Assembly: GCF_019132875.1 (NCBI RefSeq)
Contig: NZ_JAHSPF010000008.1
Coordinates: 62,001 to 126,000, forward strand
Direction of reading: 5' to 3'
Length of the DNA stretch: 64,000 bases
Source: Erwinia phyllosphaerae
GTDB taxonomy: Bacteria; Pseudomonadota; Gammaproteobacteria; Enterobacterales; Enterobacteriaceae
Shown: positions 38,337-49,335 of the stretch, in pieces
How the letters are laid out: each line of letters opens with the position of its first letter
Position numbering within the stretch: the first letter of the stretch is position 1
The notes under the pieces: model-generated
What the model was told of the DNA's origin: nothing
Database searches by the model: none
What the model saw: only the letters and a program-made list of their open reading frames with translations
Made by a program: the position numbers and the translations under genes

Positions 38337-39176
38337 TCACACCAGCTTCTTCACCAGCGCCTCGCTGTGGCGAATATGACTGGAAGCCCGTTCGGGATCG
38401 TGCTGGACCAGCGCCATAAACAGCAGATCGGTCAGCGCCAGCTGTGCCGAAGTAGAGGAAATTGATGCGCTGCTTGTGCTTTGCTCCTCAGCCACCGTAT
38501 AGAGACAGTGGGTTGCGCATTGCTGCAACGTATTTGGCGTAAAACCGGTAAATGCCAGCACGCTGGCACCCGTGCGCCGTGCTTCCTGCGCGGCCAGGTT
38601 AATTTCTCGCCGCTCGCCGGTATAGGAAATTGCCAGCAGCACATCATCCACCCCGAGCGCCTGCACGCTGGCTAATAGCGCATGCATATCCTGTTCCGCT
38701 ACCGCATGAATGCCAATCTTCATTAGCTTCCACGAAAAATCTTTTGCTACCAGGCCAGAAGCGCCAATACCCACCAGAACGATTCGCTTTGCATTTTTTA
38801 ACAGGTTTAGCGTCTGTAACAGCTTCTCTTCACTATTGATATCCAGCGTGGCGCGGATCGCCGACTGCTTCTCCGCCAGCAGTTTTTCGCCAACCACTTT
38901 TAAAGGATCGTCGCTTAAAATAAGGTTGTGGACGGTAATAGCATCCTTTTCCGCCAGCGATTCGCTCAGCGCCAGTTTTAAAGCCGGGAAACCTTTATAA
39001 CCGAGCTTTTGCGCAAATTTAACCACGCTGGACTGGCTAATACCGGCTTCTTCCGCCAGCTTTTGCGAGCTAAGATGACGCGCCCGATCCGGCTGTGACA
39101 GCAGGAAATCAGCCAGTCGCCTTTCGTTCAGGGCCAGCGTGGGATAAAGCTGGCGAATACGTAGCAGTGAACTCAT
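38337..39176 (-). CDS. yfhH: RpiR/MurR-family regulator YfhH
   Basis: Transcription factor with N-terminal HTH and C-terminal SIS sugar-phosphate-binding domain. 279 residues from ATG 39176 (MSSLLRIRQLYPTLALNERRLADFLL), preceded by AAAGGAG; the in-frame extension to 39221 is not supported. HTH is at about residues 30-75 (EEAGISQSSVVKFAQKLGYKGFPALKLAL); SIS domain near residues 120-250 with VGIGASGLVAKDFSWKLMKIG. It is divergent from murQ, suggesting that it controls MurNAc-6-phosphate use, like MurR in E. coli. The link is inferred. Confidence 0.9.
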   Translation of the reverse strand: MSSLLRIRQLYPTLALNERRLADFLLSQPDRARHLSSQKLAEEAGISQSSVVKFAQKLGYKGFPALKLALSESLAEKDAITVHNLILSDDPLKVVGEKLLAEKQSAIRATLDINSEEKLLQTLNLLKNAKRIVLVGIGASGLVAKDFSWKLMKIGIHAVAEQDMHALLASVQALGVDDVLLAISYTGERREINLAAQEARRTGASVLAFTGFTPNTLQQCATHCLYTVAEEQSTSSASISSTSAQLALTDLLFMALVQHDPERASSHIRHSEALVKKLV

Positions 39177-39277
39177 CCTGGTACTCCTTTCAGACTGGTC
39201 TGCACACGGTTCAGCAGGCAAACTACCCTGACCAGAGCGGTTCGCTGATGGCCAGCGGGCAGTCAGCGGGCAGATGA

Positions 39278-39290
39278 GAATATAATATTC
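39278..39290. promoter_or_regulatory. Palindrome over the murQ -10 element
   Basis: GAATAT-A-ATATTC is a perfect 13-bp palindrome that contains a consensus TATAAT (39281-39286), about 50 bp upstream of the murQ start. Binding of YfhH here would occlude RNA polymerase. No second copy was found in the intergenic region. Confidence 0.5.
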
Positions 39291-39337
39291 AGCAATTTAG
39301 CCCGACAAAGAATTAAAAATTCACCTGAGAGGATAGC

Positions 39338-40246
39338 ATGAATTTAGACTCACTGATTTCAGAAACACGCAATGTTGAGACAATGGAGCTTGACGGCCTG
39401 TCCACGCTGGAGATGGTCACAAAATTTAATGAGCAGGATGCGACTGTGGCTGACGCCGTGCGGCAAACGCTGCCGGAAGTGGCGAAAGCAGTCGAGGCCG
39501 CGGCTTACTCGCTTCAGCAGGGGGGGCGACTAATTTATATGGGCGCAGGCACCAGTGGACGCCTGGGCGTGCTGGATGCTTCCGAATGTCCGCCAACGTT
39601 TGGCGTGCCGCACGGTATGGTAGTGGGCCTGATTGCTGGCGGGCCGGGAGCGTTACTGAAAGCGGTCGAAGGTGCGGAAGATAATGAACAGCTGGGCATA
39701 AGCGATTTACAGGCGATAGCGTTGAAGCCGCAGGATATGGTAGTGGGCCTGGCCGCTTCTGGCCGGACACCTTATGTTATCGGCGCGTTGCGCTTCGCCC
39801 GCCAGCTGGGCTGTAAAACGGCGGCTATTTCCTGCAATCCTGACTCCCCCATAGCGCGGGAAGCGGAGATCGCCATTTCTCCCGTTGTAGGGCCGGAAGC
39901 GTTAACGGGATCGACACGTTTAAAATCCGGTACGGCACAAAAGCTGGTGCTTAATATGATTTCAACCGGCGCGATGGTCAAAATCGGCAAGGTTTACCAG
40001 AATCTGATGGTCGATATGCAGGCTACCAACGTTAAGCTTGTCGATCGCGCCTGCCGTATGGTTTGTCAGGCAACGGGCTGCGAAAGGGCGGAAGCGGAGA
40101 GCGCGCTACAGCAAACGGCTTATGAAGTTAAGCCCGCCATCCTGATGGTGTTAAGCGGCGTTGATGCCGTACGGGCCAAAACGTTGCTTAGCAAACATCG
40201 GGGCTTTTTGCGGGCGGCGCTGCAGGAAAGCGGTCACTCTTCATAA
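39338..40246 (+). CDS. murQ: N-acetylmuramic acid 6-phosphate etherase
   Basis: Cleaves the lactyl ether of MurNAc-6-phosphate to give GlcNAc-6-phosphate and D-lactate in cell-wall recycling. 302 residues. SIS domain with [23 protein letters not shown] (residues 68-90), then [17 protein letters not shown] and [19 protein letters not shown]. No murP (MurNAc PTS) gene is adjacent, unlike E. coli murQP, so its substrate probably comes from anhMurNAc recycling. Divergent from the regulator yfhH. Confidence 0.95.
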   Translation: MNLDSLISETRNVETMELDGLSTLEMVTKFNEQDATVADAVRQTLPEVAKAVEAAAYSLQQGGRLIYMGAGTSGRLGVLDASECPPTFGVPHGMVVGLIAGGPGALLKAVEGAEDNEQLGISDLQAIALKPQDMVVGLAASGRTPYVIGALRFARQLGCKTAAISCNPDSPIAREAEIAISPVVGPEALTGSTRLKSGTAQKLVLNMISTGAMVKIGKVYQNLMVDMQATNVKLVDRACRMVCQATGCERAEAESALQQTAYEVKPAILMVLSGVDAVRAKTLLSKHRGFLRAALQESGHSS

Positions 40247-40370
40247 AATTGTTATCCGATAAGGTTCGCGCCTGAAGTTTTGACACTGTTATCTCAGCGT
40301 TCACTATTATTACTGGTTAGCAAGCGGCGTGAAAGCGCATGGTTTATGGGATCCCCCTGAGGAGAAAGGT

Positions 40371-41009
40371 TTGATTACTGGCCAGGAACGACGCGTGGTG
40401 TTTTTCGATCTTGACGGCACGCTGCATCAGCAGGATATGTTCGGCACTTTTATGCGCTATCTGTTATGGCGTCAGCCGCTTAATCTGTTGCTGGTGATAC
40501 CTTTGCTGCCGGTAGTGGGTGCAGGCATGCTGTTAAAAGGACGCGCGGCACGCTGGCCGATGAGCCTGCTGCTGTGGTCAATAACGTTTGGGCACAGCGA
40601 AGCAAGGCTGCTTGCCAGAGAGAAAGCTTTTGCGCAGTGGTTCCGTCAGCGGGTAACGGCCTTTCCTGTCGTGCAGCAGCGGCTTACGGACTATCTTAAC
40701 AGTGCTGATGCGGACGTCTGGCTGATTACTGGTTCACCACAGCCGCTGGTAGAGCAGGTCTATTTCGACTCCTCTTTTTTGCCGAAGGTAAAGCTGATCG
40801 CGAGCCAGATGGCGCGCGCTTACGGCGGGCGAGTGCTGGCGATGCGCTGTCTGGGGCATGAAAAGGTTGCGCGGCTTGAAGAGCAAATCGGCACGCCTCT
40901 GCAGCTTTACAGCGGCTATAGCGACAGCAAGCAGGATAATCCGCTGCTGTTTTTCTGTCAGCACCGCTGGCGCGTGACGCCGCAAGGGGAACTGCAACAG
41001 CTTGAGTAA
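40371..41009 (+). CDS. pgpC: Phosphatidylglycerophosphatase C
   Basis: HAD-superfamily membrane enzyme (YfhB) that removes phosphate from phosphatidylglycerol phosphate. 212 residues from TTG 40371, which has GGAG 6 bp upstream and gives a protein of the E. coli length (211); a GTG at 40329 would add 14 residues. HAD motif I FFDLDGT is at residues 11-17, followed by membrane helices (about residues 37-60), and SGYSDSKQDNPLL as motif IV. It precedes tadA, as in E. coli. Confidence 0.92.
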   Translation: MITGQERRVVFFDLDGTLHQQDMFGTFMRYLLWRQPLNLLLVIPLLPVVGAGMLLKGRAARWPMSLLLWSITFGHSEARLLAREKAFAQWFRQRVTAFPVVQQRLTDYLNSADADVWLITGSPQPLVEQVYFDSSFLPKVKLIASQMARAYGGRVLAMRCLGHEKVARLEEQIGTPLQLYSGYSDSKQDNPLLFFCQHRWRVTPQGELQQLE

Positions 41010-41564
<555 letters not shown>

Positions 41565-41577
41565 TGTTTTGTTGTTG

Positions 41578-41610
41578 GGCCTGACGTTGCCGATAAATTA
41601 ACGTCAGGCC
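41578..41610. terminator. Hairpin between tadA and mltF
   Basis: GGCCTGACGTT (41578-41588) and AACGTCAGGCC (41600-41610) form a perfect 11-bp stem with an 11-base loop between two convergent genes. T-runs are lacking, so termination efficiency on either strand is uncertain. Confidence 0.6.
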
Positions 41611-41703
41611 GGAACGCAGACAGGCGAGTATCTGTCCATAAAGGAGCATTTTGCGCGTCCATGCGCGAAAACGGCGATATCGATATCGGTCAGCCAAACT
41701 TTT

Positions 41704-43161
41704 TCAGTTTACCGCTACCTTCGGTTCAACGGCCGGATAGCCTTTACCAAGCTGTGCTTCCAGTGCCGCCTGCTGCGCCAGCTTCCTTTCCTGATCCTGC
41801 AAATAGCCCACCAGGCTGAGCTGGTAGATGCGGATATTCTCCACATAGTTATAGGCTTCCTGGCCGCGTGCATAGCCGTAGGTCGTCTGGCTGTAATAGC
41901 GTTTCTGGCTCAGCATCGGCAGCCGCTGCTTAACGTCGGCCCAGCTGTCCGGGTTGCCTTTCTGCTTTTCGGTCAGCCTGCGCGCGTCCAGCATGTGGGC
42001 GTAGCCCATATTATAGGCCGCCAGCGCGAACCAGATGCGTTCATCCTCGGGGATGGTCGGCGGCACCTTGGCCATCATCCGCACCAGATATTCACTGCCG
42101 CCGCGAATGCTCTGTTCCGGATCGGTTCTGTCGCTAACGTCAACGCTGTCGGCCGTATTGCGCGTCAGCATCATCATGCCGCGTACGCCAGTCGGCGACG
42201 TAGCCTGCGGATTCCAGTGCGATTCCTGCCAGGAAATGGCCGCCAGCAGGCGCCAGTCGATCTCCTGGGCATATTTTTCAAACAGCGGCCGAATGCCGGG
42301 CAGGGTGCTGTCGATAGCGCGCAGAAACGTGCTGGTATCAACATAGTCAAAAGTCCCGACGTGGCCCAGATACTTCTCATCCAGCCGCGCCATCGCGCCT
42401 TCTTCCGCCATCTGGTTAAAATAGTCCAGCATTGCGGCATACAGGCTGTCGTCATCGTCGTGCGGCATATACCAAGTGACCGGCTCTTCATCGGTAATAT
42501 CAAAAGCCACCGCCAGCTGCGGATGAATACGCTGCAGCAGCGCGATCGACACCGAATCGCCTACCGTATAGTCAAGCTTGCCGTCGGCCACGGCTTCCAG
42601 CAGCGCGTTCGGGCTTTGATCGGTAGAGATTGCCCAGTCGAGATCGGGATACTGATTCTGTCTGATATCGCGCAAGGTAGAGGCGAAGGCAGAATCAGAA
42701 GCCACCGTCAGACGTCCCTTTAGCGCACCCAGATTTGGCGGGCGTGGCTTGCCCATCCGGTAAACCAGCTGCTGAGAAACAGAATAGTAGGTTGGCCCGG
42801 TACGAAAGTGCGTAAGGCGATCGTTGTTATAAATCAGGCCGGCGGCCAGCATGTCCGCTTTGTTATTTTCCAGGTCGTCAAACAGCTCGCTGAGGTTTTG
42901 ACGCACCGTGATTTGCAGTTTTACTCCCAAATAACTGGCGAAGCGTTTTGCCAGCTCGTAATCCATACCGGCTGGCGCTTTATTCACTGTGTAGTAAGTC
43001 AGAGGCGAATTGAGCGTGCTGACGCGCAAAACACCCCGCGATTTTATCTGTTCTGTTCGATCCAGCCCGCTGCTGTGCCACGGGATTGACGGCCACAGCG
43101 CCAGCGCGAGCAGCAGCGTTACCAGCCCGACAAACAGATAATTAATTTTCAGGCGTTTCAA
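41704..43161 (-). CDS. mltF: Membrane-bound lytic murein transglycosylase F
   Basis: Outer-membrane-associated enzyme that cleaves peptidoglycan to 1,6-anhydro products. 485 residues, shorter than E. coli MltF mainly at the C-terminus. TTG start at 43161 ([11 protein letters not shown]) with an N-terminal hydrophobic signal (residues 8-24). An ABC-type solute-binding-like regulatory domain spans residues 40-265; the lytic domain follows with catalytic Glu313 in [10 protein letters not shown] and [19 protein letters not shown]. Divergent from purL. Confidence 0.95.
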   Translation of the reverse strand: MKRLKINYLFVGLVTLLLALALWPSIPWHSSGLDRTEQIKSRGVLRVSTLNSPLTYYTVNKAPAGMDYELAKRFASYLGVKLQITVRQNLSELFDDLENNKADMLAAGLIYNNDRLTHFRTGPTYYSVSQQLVYRMGKPRPPNLGALKGRLTVASDSAFASTLRDIRQNQYPDLDWAISTDQSPNALLEAVADGKLDYTVGDSVSIALLQRIHPQLAVAFDITDEEPVTWYMPHDDDDSLYAAMLDYFNQMAEEGAMARLDEKYLGHVGTFDYVDTSTFLRAIDSTLPGIRPLFEKYAQEIDWRLLAAISWQESHWNPQATSPTGVRGMMMLTRNTADSVDVSDRTDPEQSIRGGSEYLVRMMAKVPPTIPEDERIWFALAAYNMGYAHMLDARRLTEKQKGNPDSWADVKQRLPMLSQKRYYSQTTYGYARGQEAYNYVENIRIYQLSLVGYLQDQERKLAQQAALEAQLGKGYPAVEPKVAVN

Positions 43162-43325
43162 ATGGTTATCTCTCGATGTCTCTCAGGATTCTGTCTGTAA
43201 CGGCAGTATTTATGGTCTGAAATGGCCCTGAGCGTGGGGCATTTTGCGCAACTCCACCGACCTGCGCAACTGAATTCATCCGGAATTGTGCGCTTTTCAG
43301 GCAATTCCTCTGTGCGATAAATTCT

Positions 43326-43364
43326 GCGCAAACGGTTTCGTAACAGGTGGGGATTCTCTATAAT
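43326..43364 (+). promoter_or_regulatory. purL promoter with PurR operator
   Basis: GCGCAAACGGTTTCGT (43326-43341) matches the PurR operator consensus ACGCAAACGTTTTCGT at most positions. A consensus TATAAT lies at 43359-43364. PurR with hypoxanthine or guanine would repress purL, as known in E. coli. Confidence 0.85.
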
Positions 43365-43427
43365 AGCGCCCGTTTTCCCTGTTGCGCCCAAAGAAGCGTC
43401 GCCTGGCGCTCTGACGAGAGATCTTTA

Positions 43428-46400
43428 ATGATGGAAATTCTGCGTGGTTCGCCCGCTCTGTCGGCATTTCGTATTAACAAACTGCTGACCCGCTTTCAGG
43501 ACGCTCACCTGCCGGTGAGTGACATTTACGCCGAGTACGTCCATTTCGCCGATGTCAGCGCGCCCTTAAGCGAGGATGAAAAATCCCGTTTGCAGCGCCT
43601 GCTGAAATACGGTCCTTCTCTCGCCGAACACACTCCCGAAGGTCGCCTGCTGCTGGTGACGCCGCGTCCGGGAACCATTTCTCCCTGGTCTTCCAAGGCG
43701 ACGGATATCGCCCATAACTGCGATCTGCCACAGGTATTGCGCCTGGAGCGCGGCCTGGCTTTCTATGTGAAAGCGCCGCAGTTTACCGAAGCGCAGTGGA
43801 GCGGGCTTGCCGCGCTGCTGCACGATCGTATGATGGAAGTGGTGCTGAGCGATCTGTCTCAGGCTGAGCAGCTGTTTGCCCATCACCAGCCGGCACCGCT
43901 CACCAGCGTCGACGTGCTGGGTGAAGGCCGCGCGGCGCTGGAGCAGGCTAACCGCAAGCTGGGCCTGGCGCTGGCAGAAGATGAAATCGACTACCTGCAG
44001 CAGGCTTTTGAAAAACTCGGGCGCAACCCGAATGACATCGAGCTTTATATGTTTGCGCAGGCAAACTCCGAGCACTGTCGTCACAAAATTTTTAACGCCG
44101 ACTGGGTAATCGACGGCGTGCAGCAGCCTAAATCGCTGTTCAAAATGATCAAAAATACCTTTGAGAAAACGCCAGACCACGTTTTGTCCGCCTATAAAGA
44201 CAACGCGGCGGTAATGGAAGGTTCTCAGGTAGGCCGCTTTTATGCCAATGCCGACAGCCAGTACGATTTCCATCAGGAAGAAGCACACATCCTGATGAAG
44301 GTGGAAACGCATAACCACCCAACGGCTATCTCGCCGTGGCCTGGCGCCGCTACCGGTTCTGGCGGTGAAATTCGTGATGAAGGCGCAACGGGGCGCGGCG
44401 CGAAACCGAAGGCGGGCCTGGCAGGCTTCTCTGTTTCTAACCTGCGCATTCCAGGTTTTGAACAGCCGTGGGAAGAGGATTTCGGCAAGCCGGATCGTAT
44501 CGTCACCGCGCTGGATATCATGACCGAAGGCCCACTGGGCGGCGCGGCGTTTAATAACGAATTTGGTCGTCCGGCGCTGACCGGCTACTTCCGTACCTAT
44601 GAAGAGCAGGTTAACAGCCACAACGGCGTCGAGCTGCGCGGCTACCACAAGCCGATTATGCTGGCTGGCGGTATCGGTAATATTCGTGCCGATCACGTGC
44701 AGAAAGGTGAAATCACCGTTGGCGCGAAACTGATCGTACTGGGCGGCCCGGCGATGAATATCGGCCTGGGCGGCGGCGCGGCTTCCTCAATGGCTTCCGG
44801 CCAGTCTGATGCGGATCTCGACTTTGCTTCCGTACAGCGCGATAACCCGGAAATGGAACGCCGCTGTCAGGAAGTGATCGACCGCTGCTGGCAGCTGGGC
44901 GAAGAAAACCCGATCCTGTTTATCCACGACGTCGGCGCGGGCGGTCTTTCTAACGCCATGCCGGAACTGGTCAGCGATGGCGAGCGCGGCGGCCGTTTTA
45001 ATCTGCGCGACATCCTTAACGATGAGCCAGGCATGAGCCCGCTGGAAGTCTGGTGTAACGAGTCGCAGGAACGTTATGTGCTGGCCGTTTCGCCAGAAAA
45101 ACTGGCGCAGTTTGATGCGCTTTGCCAGCGTGAACGCGCGCCTTATGCCGTTATCGGTGAGGCGACGGAAGAGCTGCATCTGACGCTGAACGACAGCCAT
45201 TTCGATAACAAGCCAATCGATATGCCGCTGGACGTGCTGTTGGGCAAAACGCCGAAAATGACGCGCGACGTCAGCACGCTGAAGGCCAAAGGCGATCCGC
45301 TGGCGCGTGAAGCGATAACGGTTGCCGATGCCGTGCATCGCGTGCTGCATCTGCCGACCGTGGCGGAAAAAACCTTCCTGATAACCATAGGCGACCGTAC
45401 TGTTACCGGTATGGTTGCACGCGATCAGATGGTTGGCCCATGGCAGATCCCGGTTGCTAACTGCGCCGTGACCACTGCCAGCCTGGACAGCTATTACGGC
45501 GAAGCGATGGCGCTGGGCGAACGTGCGCCGGTCGCCTTACTGGATTTCGCTGCTTCCGGTCGTCTGGCCGTGGGCGAGGCGCTCACTAATATCGCCGCGA
45601 CGCAGATTGGTTCACTGAAGCGCATCAAGCTTTCCGCGAACTGGATGGCGGCAGCAGGCCATCCGGGCGAAGATGCCGGGCTGTATGAAGCGGTGAAGGC
45701 CGTAGGCGAAGAACTCTGTCCGGCGCTGGGAATTACGATTCCGGTCGGCAAAGATTCAATGTCGATGAAAACCCGCTGGCAGCACGGCACCGAGCAGCGC
45801 GAAATGACTTCGCCACTCTCTCTGGTGATCACCGCTTTTGCCCGCGTGGAAGATGTACGTCGTACCGTTACGCCACAGCTGCAACCAGACCGCGACAACG
45901 CGCTGCTGCTGATTGACCTGGGCCGTGGCGTTAACGCACTGGGCGCAACCGCGCTGTCGCAGGTTTACCGTCAGCTGGGCGACAAGCCTGCCGACGTGCG
46001 CGACGCTACACAGCTGGCCGGTTTCTTTAACGCCATGCAGGCGCTGGTGGCTGAAGAGAAGCTGCTCGCCTATCACGACCGTTCCGATGGCGGCCTGCTG
46101 GTCACGCTGGCAGAAATGGCCTTTACCGGCCACTGCGGCATTGAGGCGGATATCGCCGCGCTGGGTAGCGATTCTCTGGCGGCGCTGTTTAACGAAGAGC
46201 TGGGTGCGGTGATCCAGGTTGCTGCTGAAGATCGCCAACACGTTGAGCAGATCTTTGCCGATCACGGCCTTGCCGACTGCGTCCATTTCCTTGGCCACGC
46301 GCTGCCTGGCGATCGTTTTGTTATCACTTCCGGTGATTCGGCGGTCTATAGCGAAAGCCGCACGACCCTGCGTACCTGGTGGGCGGAAACCACCTGGCAG

Positions 46401-47315
46401 ATGCAGCGTCTGCGTGATAACCCAGAGTGTGCCGATCAGGAACACGAAGCGAAGAAAAACGATCTCGATCCTGGCCTGAACGTGAAGCTGGCATTCCGGC
46501 CGGAAGAAGATGTCGCCGCTCCTTATATCGCTAAGGGCGCTCGTCCGAAAGTGGCCGTGCTGCGTGAGCAGGGCGTTAACTCCCATGTGGAGATGGCTGC
46601 CGCGTTCCATCGCGCTGGTTTTGACGCGGTTGACGTGCACATGAGCGACCTGCTGGCTGGACGCCGTGGCCTGGAAGAGTTCCAGACGCTGGTTGCCTGC
46701 GGCGGCTTCTCGTATGGTGATGTGCTAGGTGCCGGGGAAGGCTGGGCGAAATCTATTCTGTTCAACAGCCGCGTGCGCGACGAGTTCGAAACCTTCTTCC
46801 ACCGTCCGCAAACGCTGGCGCTGGGCGTCTGTAACGGCTGCCAGATGATGTCTAACCTGCGCGAACTGATCCCGGGAAGCGAAGCCTGGCCGCGCTTTGT
46901 GCGTAACCAGTCCGAACGTTTCGAAGCTCGCTTCAGCCTGGTAGAAGTGGCGGCCAGCCCGTCGCTGCTGCTGGACGGCATGGCAGGCTCCCGCATGCCG
47001 ATTGCCGTTTCCCACGGTGAAGGTTTTGTCGAGGTGCGTGACGAAGCGCATCTGGCGACGCTGGAGCACAAAGGACTGGTAGCGCTGCGCTTTGTCGACA
47101 ACTTTGGCAAAGTGACAGAAAGCTACCCGGCTAACCCGAACGGTTCACCAAACGGCGTCACGGCCGTGACCAACGAAAGCGGTCGCGTCACCATCATGAT
47201 GCCGCATCCGGAGCGCGTTTTCCGCACCGTCAGCAACTCCTGGCATCCGGCGGAGTGGGGCGAAGACAGCCCGTGGATGCGTATTTTCCGTAACGCGCGT
47301 AAGCAGTTAGGTTAA
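43428..47315 (+). CDS. purL: Phosphoribosylformylglycinamidine synthase
   Basis: Converts FGAR to FGAM using glutamine and ATP in purine synthesis. 1295 residues, the exact length of E. coli PurL. N-terminal PurS-like part, two AIRS-like halves ([21 protein letters not shown] near residue 300; [22 protein letters not shown] near residue 730) and a C-terminal class I glutaminase with [13 protein letters not shown] and PHPERVFR. The ATG at 43428 gives [17 protein letters not shown] as in E. coli; the longer frame from 43347 crosses the promoter. Confidence 0.98.
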   Translation: MMEILRGSPALSAFRINKLLTRFQDAHLPVSDIYAEYVHFADVSAPLSEDEKSRLQRLLKYGPSLAEHTPEGRLLLVTPRPGTISPWSSKATDIAHNCDLPQVLRLERGLAFYVKAPQFTEAQWSGLAALLHDRMMEVVLSDLSQAEQLFAHHQPAPLTSVDVLGEGRAALEQANRKLGLALAEDEIDYLQQAFEKLGRNPNDIELYMFAQANSEHCRHKIFNADWVIDGVQQPKSLFKMIKNTFEKTPDHVLSAYKDNAAVMEGSQVGRFYANADSQYDFHQEEAHILMKVETHNHPTAISPWPGAATGSGGEIRDEGATGRGAKPKAGLAGFSVSNLRIPGFEQPWEEDFGKPDRIVTALDIMTEGPLGGAAFNNEFGRPALTGYFRTYEEQVNSHNGVELRGYHKPIMLAGGIGNIRADHVQKGEITVGAKLIVLGGPAMNIGLGGGAASSMASGQSDADLDFASVQRDNPEMERRCQEVIDRCWQLGEENPILFIHDVGAGGLSNAMPELVSDGERGGRFNLRDILNDEPGMSPLEVWCNESQERYVLAVSPEKLAQFDALCQRERAPYAVIGEATEELHLTLNDSHFDNKPIDMPLDVLLGKTPKMTRDVSTLKAKGDPLAREAITVADAVHRVLHLPTVAEKTFLITIGDRTVTGMVARDQMVGPWQIPVANCAVTTASLDSYYGEAMALGERAPVALLDFAASGRLAVGEALTNIAATQIGSLKRIKLSANWMAAAGHPGEDAGLYEAVKAVGEELCPALGITIPVGKDSMSMKTRWQHGTEQREMTSPLSLVITAFARVEDVRRTVTPQLQPDRDNALLLIDLGRGVNALGATALSQVYRQLGDKPADVRDATQLAGFFNAMQALVAEEKLLAYHDRSDGGLLVTLAEMAFTGHCGIEADIAALGSDSLAALFNEELGAVIQVAAEDRQHVEQIFADHGLADCVHFLGHALPGDRFVITSGDSAVYSESRTTLRTWWAETTWQMQRLRDNPECADQEHEAKKNDLDPGLNVKLAFRPEEDVAAPYIAKGARPKVAVLREQGVNSHVEMAAAFHRAGFDAVDVHMSDLLAGRRGLEEFQTLVACGGFSYGDVLGAGEGWAKSILFNSRVRDEFETFFHRPQTLALGVCNGCQMMSNLRELIPGSEAWPRFVRNQSERFEARFSLVEVAASPSLLLDGMAGSRMPIAVSHGEGFVEVRDEAHLATLEHKGLVALRFVDNFGKVTESYPANPNGSPNGVTAVTNESGRVTIMMPHPERVFRTVSNSWHPAEWGEDSPWMRIFRNARKQLG

Positions 47316-47330
47316 TACGCCAGGCGTAAT

Positions 47331-47357
47331 AAAAGGGCAGCTTCGGCTGCCTTTTTT
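47331..47357 (+). terminator. Terminator of purL
   Basis: GGCAGC-TTCG-GCTGCC (47336-47351) with a UUCG tetraloop and six T residues after it, 16 bp from the purL stop. Confidence 0.92.
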
Positions 47358-47373
47358 AATCCCGTATCCCGTT

Positions 47374-47486
47374 TGTTGTAAATCAGCGACACGGCCAATA
47401 TTATGTGTCGCTAAATAGCGACACATAACCCATTGATTAAGCTTATCTATTAAGGTTAATCCTAAAGATGTTTCTTTCTGGCGACA
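47374..47486 (+). promoter_or_regulatory. Three GlrR binding sites upstream of glmY
   Basis: Three copies of the GlrR motif TGTC-N10-GACA are present: 47374-47391 (TGTT-N10-GACA), 47406-47423 (exact, TGTC-GCTAAATAGC-GACA) and 47469-47486 (TGTT-N10-GACA). E. coli glmY also has three such activator sites. They lie 96-235 bp upstream of the sigma-54 promoter, as expected for an enhancer. Confidence 0.85.
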
Positions 47487-47581
47487 CTTTCCTGGCGCTG
47501 TGAAAACCGGCTCGCCTGCGCATAAACCCATCATGTTTTTTTCTTCTTATTAATCAATGTAATAAAAAATAAATTTAAACA

Positions 47582-47597
47582 TGGCACGGGTTTTGCT
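47582..47597 (+). promoter_or_regulatory. Sigma-54 promoter of glmY
   Basis: TGGCACGGGTTTTGCT has the -24 GG and -12 GC elements at 47583-47584 and 47595-47596, the correct 12-bp pitch. It puts transcription start at about 47609. Confidence 0.9.
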
Positions 47598-47608
47598 ATA
47601 GTTTATCC

Positions 47609-47833
47609 AGTGGCTCATTCACCTGGTTATGACAGCCCTGCGCAAGCGGTCAAGCGCTTCATAACAACCTCGAATGACGCACAATACGGTGCCTGCCGTC
47701 CACCGGACCGATAACAGACCAGCAATGGCTTTATCACACCACGGGCGCAACGTTGAGTTAGGCACCACCTTTTTCGGCATGGCGGTTATTACCGACATCG
47801 CTCTAGCGGCAGGCTTTTAAGCCTGCCGTTTTT
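47609..47833 (+). ncRNA. glmY: GlmY small RNA
   Basis: Regulatory RNA that protects GlmZ from RapZ-guided RNase E cleavage and so raises GlmS (glucosamine-6-phosphate synthase). The 5' end AGTGGCTCATTCACC and the inner stretches GCCTGCCGTCCACCGGACCG and CAGCAATGGCTTTATCACAC closely match E. coli GlmY, which lies in the same purL-glrK gap. The primary transcript may end at the terminator near 47830; E. coli GlmY is 184 nt before processing, so the exact 3' end is uncertain. Transcription depends on sigma-54 and GlrR. Confidence 0.9.
47807..47833 (+). terminator. Terminator downstream of glmY
   Basis: CGGCAGGC (47807-47814), loop TTTTAA, GCCTGCCG (47821-47828) and a T-run form a strong intrinsic terminator 75 bp before glrK. 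Confidence 0.85.
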
Positions 47834-47907
47834 CATTCTGCCGCAGGGCTTTCTTCCGGCGTCGCACTCAGCTAGCATCGGGCTGAACTGTCTAAAGAGA
47901 GCTGCGC

Positions 47908-49335
47908 GTGAAAACATGGCGTTTTTTTCCCCAATCCTTACGTCAGCTGGTGCTGATGGCCTTTCTTCTGGTGCTGCTGCCGCTGCTGGTGCTGGCGTGG
48001 CAGGCATGGGAAAGCCTCTCCGCCCTAAGTAACCAGGCGGCGGATACCAACCGCTCGACCCTGACCGACGTGCGGCGCAGCGAGGCGATGGCGCGTACCG
48101 CCCTTGAGCTGGAGCGAAGCTATCGCCAGTACTGCGTGCTGGACGATCCGATGCTGGCCAATCTTTATCAAAGCCAGCGGACCAAATATGTACAGATGCT
48201 CGCGGAGCAGACGGCAGCGTTGCCGAACGAGAAGCTTTCTCAGACGCTACAGCAGCTGCTTTCCCGCCTGGATAAAATCAGCTGTGAAAACAGCAGCCCG
48301 GTAAAAGCGGCCTCCGATAATCTGGAAAGCTTTTCCGCCACTAACGGCCAGCTGGTGCAGTTTACTCGCGAAGCGGCCTTTTCTCGCGGGCTACAGCTAC
48401 AAAGAGAGATAGCCGAGCGCGGCCAGTATTTTGGCTGGCAGGCGCTTATCCTTTTTCTGCTGAGCCTTGGCCTGGTATTGCTGTTTACCCGCATGATTAT
48501 TGGGCCGGTAAAAGCCGTGGAGCGCATGATTAACCGCTTGGGGGAAGGGCGTTCCGCCAGCCATAATCTGGCCTTAAAGGGGCCGCGCGAGCTGCGTTCG
48601 CTGGGGCAGCGCATCCTGTGGCTGAGCGAGCGGCTGGTCTTTCTGGAATCGCAACGGCACGAGTTTTTACGACACATCTCGCACGAACTGAAAACGCCGC
48701 TGGCCAGCATGCGGGAAGGCACGGCGCTGCTGGCGGATGAAGTGGCCGGCCCGTTAACGGCTGACCAGCGCGATGTGGTTACTATTCTTGATGAAAGCAG
48801 CCGTCATTTGCAGCGGCTGATTGAGCAACTGCTGGACTATAACCGTAAGCTTTCGGAAGCGCAGATAGTGTTGAAACCCGTTGAGCTGGGGCCGCTGATT
48901 GACCGCATCGTCGACAGCCATAATCTGACGGCGCGCAAACGTATGATGCAGACGGACATCGCGCTGGCGGCCAAAACGTGCCGGGCAGAAGAGACGCTGC
49001 TGACCAGGGCGGTCGATAATCTCTACTCGAATGCGATACACTACGGCGACGAATCCGGTACTATCTGGATCCGCAGCTGGCCAGAGGGCCGCAAGGTCAT
49101 TATCGAAGTCGCTAACAGCGGCTCGCCAATTCCCGAAAGCGAACGGGCGATGATCTTTGAACCGTTTTTTCAGGGCAGCCAGCAGCGCAAAGGCGCGGTA
49201 AAAGGCAGCGGTCTGGGACTCAGTATCGCCAAAGATTGCGTGAACCGTTTACAGGGCGATCTCAGGCTGGCGACCAGCAAACAGGCGGACGTTTGCTTTC
49301 GCATCGAACTCAATTCTATCGTCGAGCATAAATAA
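47908..49335 (+). CDS. glrK: Sensor histidine kinase GlrK (QseE)
   Basis: Inner-membrane kinase of the GlrKR system that controls glmY, a link to envelope precursor supply. 475 residues. Membrane helices near residues 12-32 and 176-195 flank a periplasmic domain; HAMP follows; the phosphoacceptor His259 is in FLRHISHELKTPL; ATPase N-box DNLYSNAIHYG and G-box GSGLGLSIA near the C-terminus. qseG and glrR follow with overlapping codons, a single operon. Confidence 0.96.
   Translation: MKTWRFFPQSLRQLVLMAFLLVLLPLLVLAWQAWESLSALSNQAADTNRSTLTDVRRSEAMARTALELERSYRQYCVLDDPMLANLYQSQRTKYVQMLAEQTAALPNEKLSQTLQQLLSRLDKISCENSSPVKAASDNLESFSATNGQLVQFTREAAFSRGLQLQREIAERGQYFGWQALILFLLSLGLVLLFTRMIIGPVKAVERMINRLGEGRSASHNLALKGPRELRSLGQRILWLSERLVFLESQRHEFLRHISHELKTPLASMREGTALLADEVAGPLTADQRDVVTILDESSRHLQRLIEQLLDYNRKLSEAQIVLKPVELGPLIDRIVDSHNLTARKRMMQTDIALAAKTCRAEETLLTRAVDNLYSNAIHYGDESGTIWIRSWPEGRKVIIEVANSGSPIPESERAMIFEPFFQGSQQRKGAVKGSGLGLSIAKDCVNRLQGDLRLATSKQADVCFRIELNSIVEHK

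Noticed and set aside
43566-44696. 376-codon minus-strand frame inside purL
   Set aside because: It is a codon-bias shadow of purL with no family features; the sense gene is certain.
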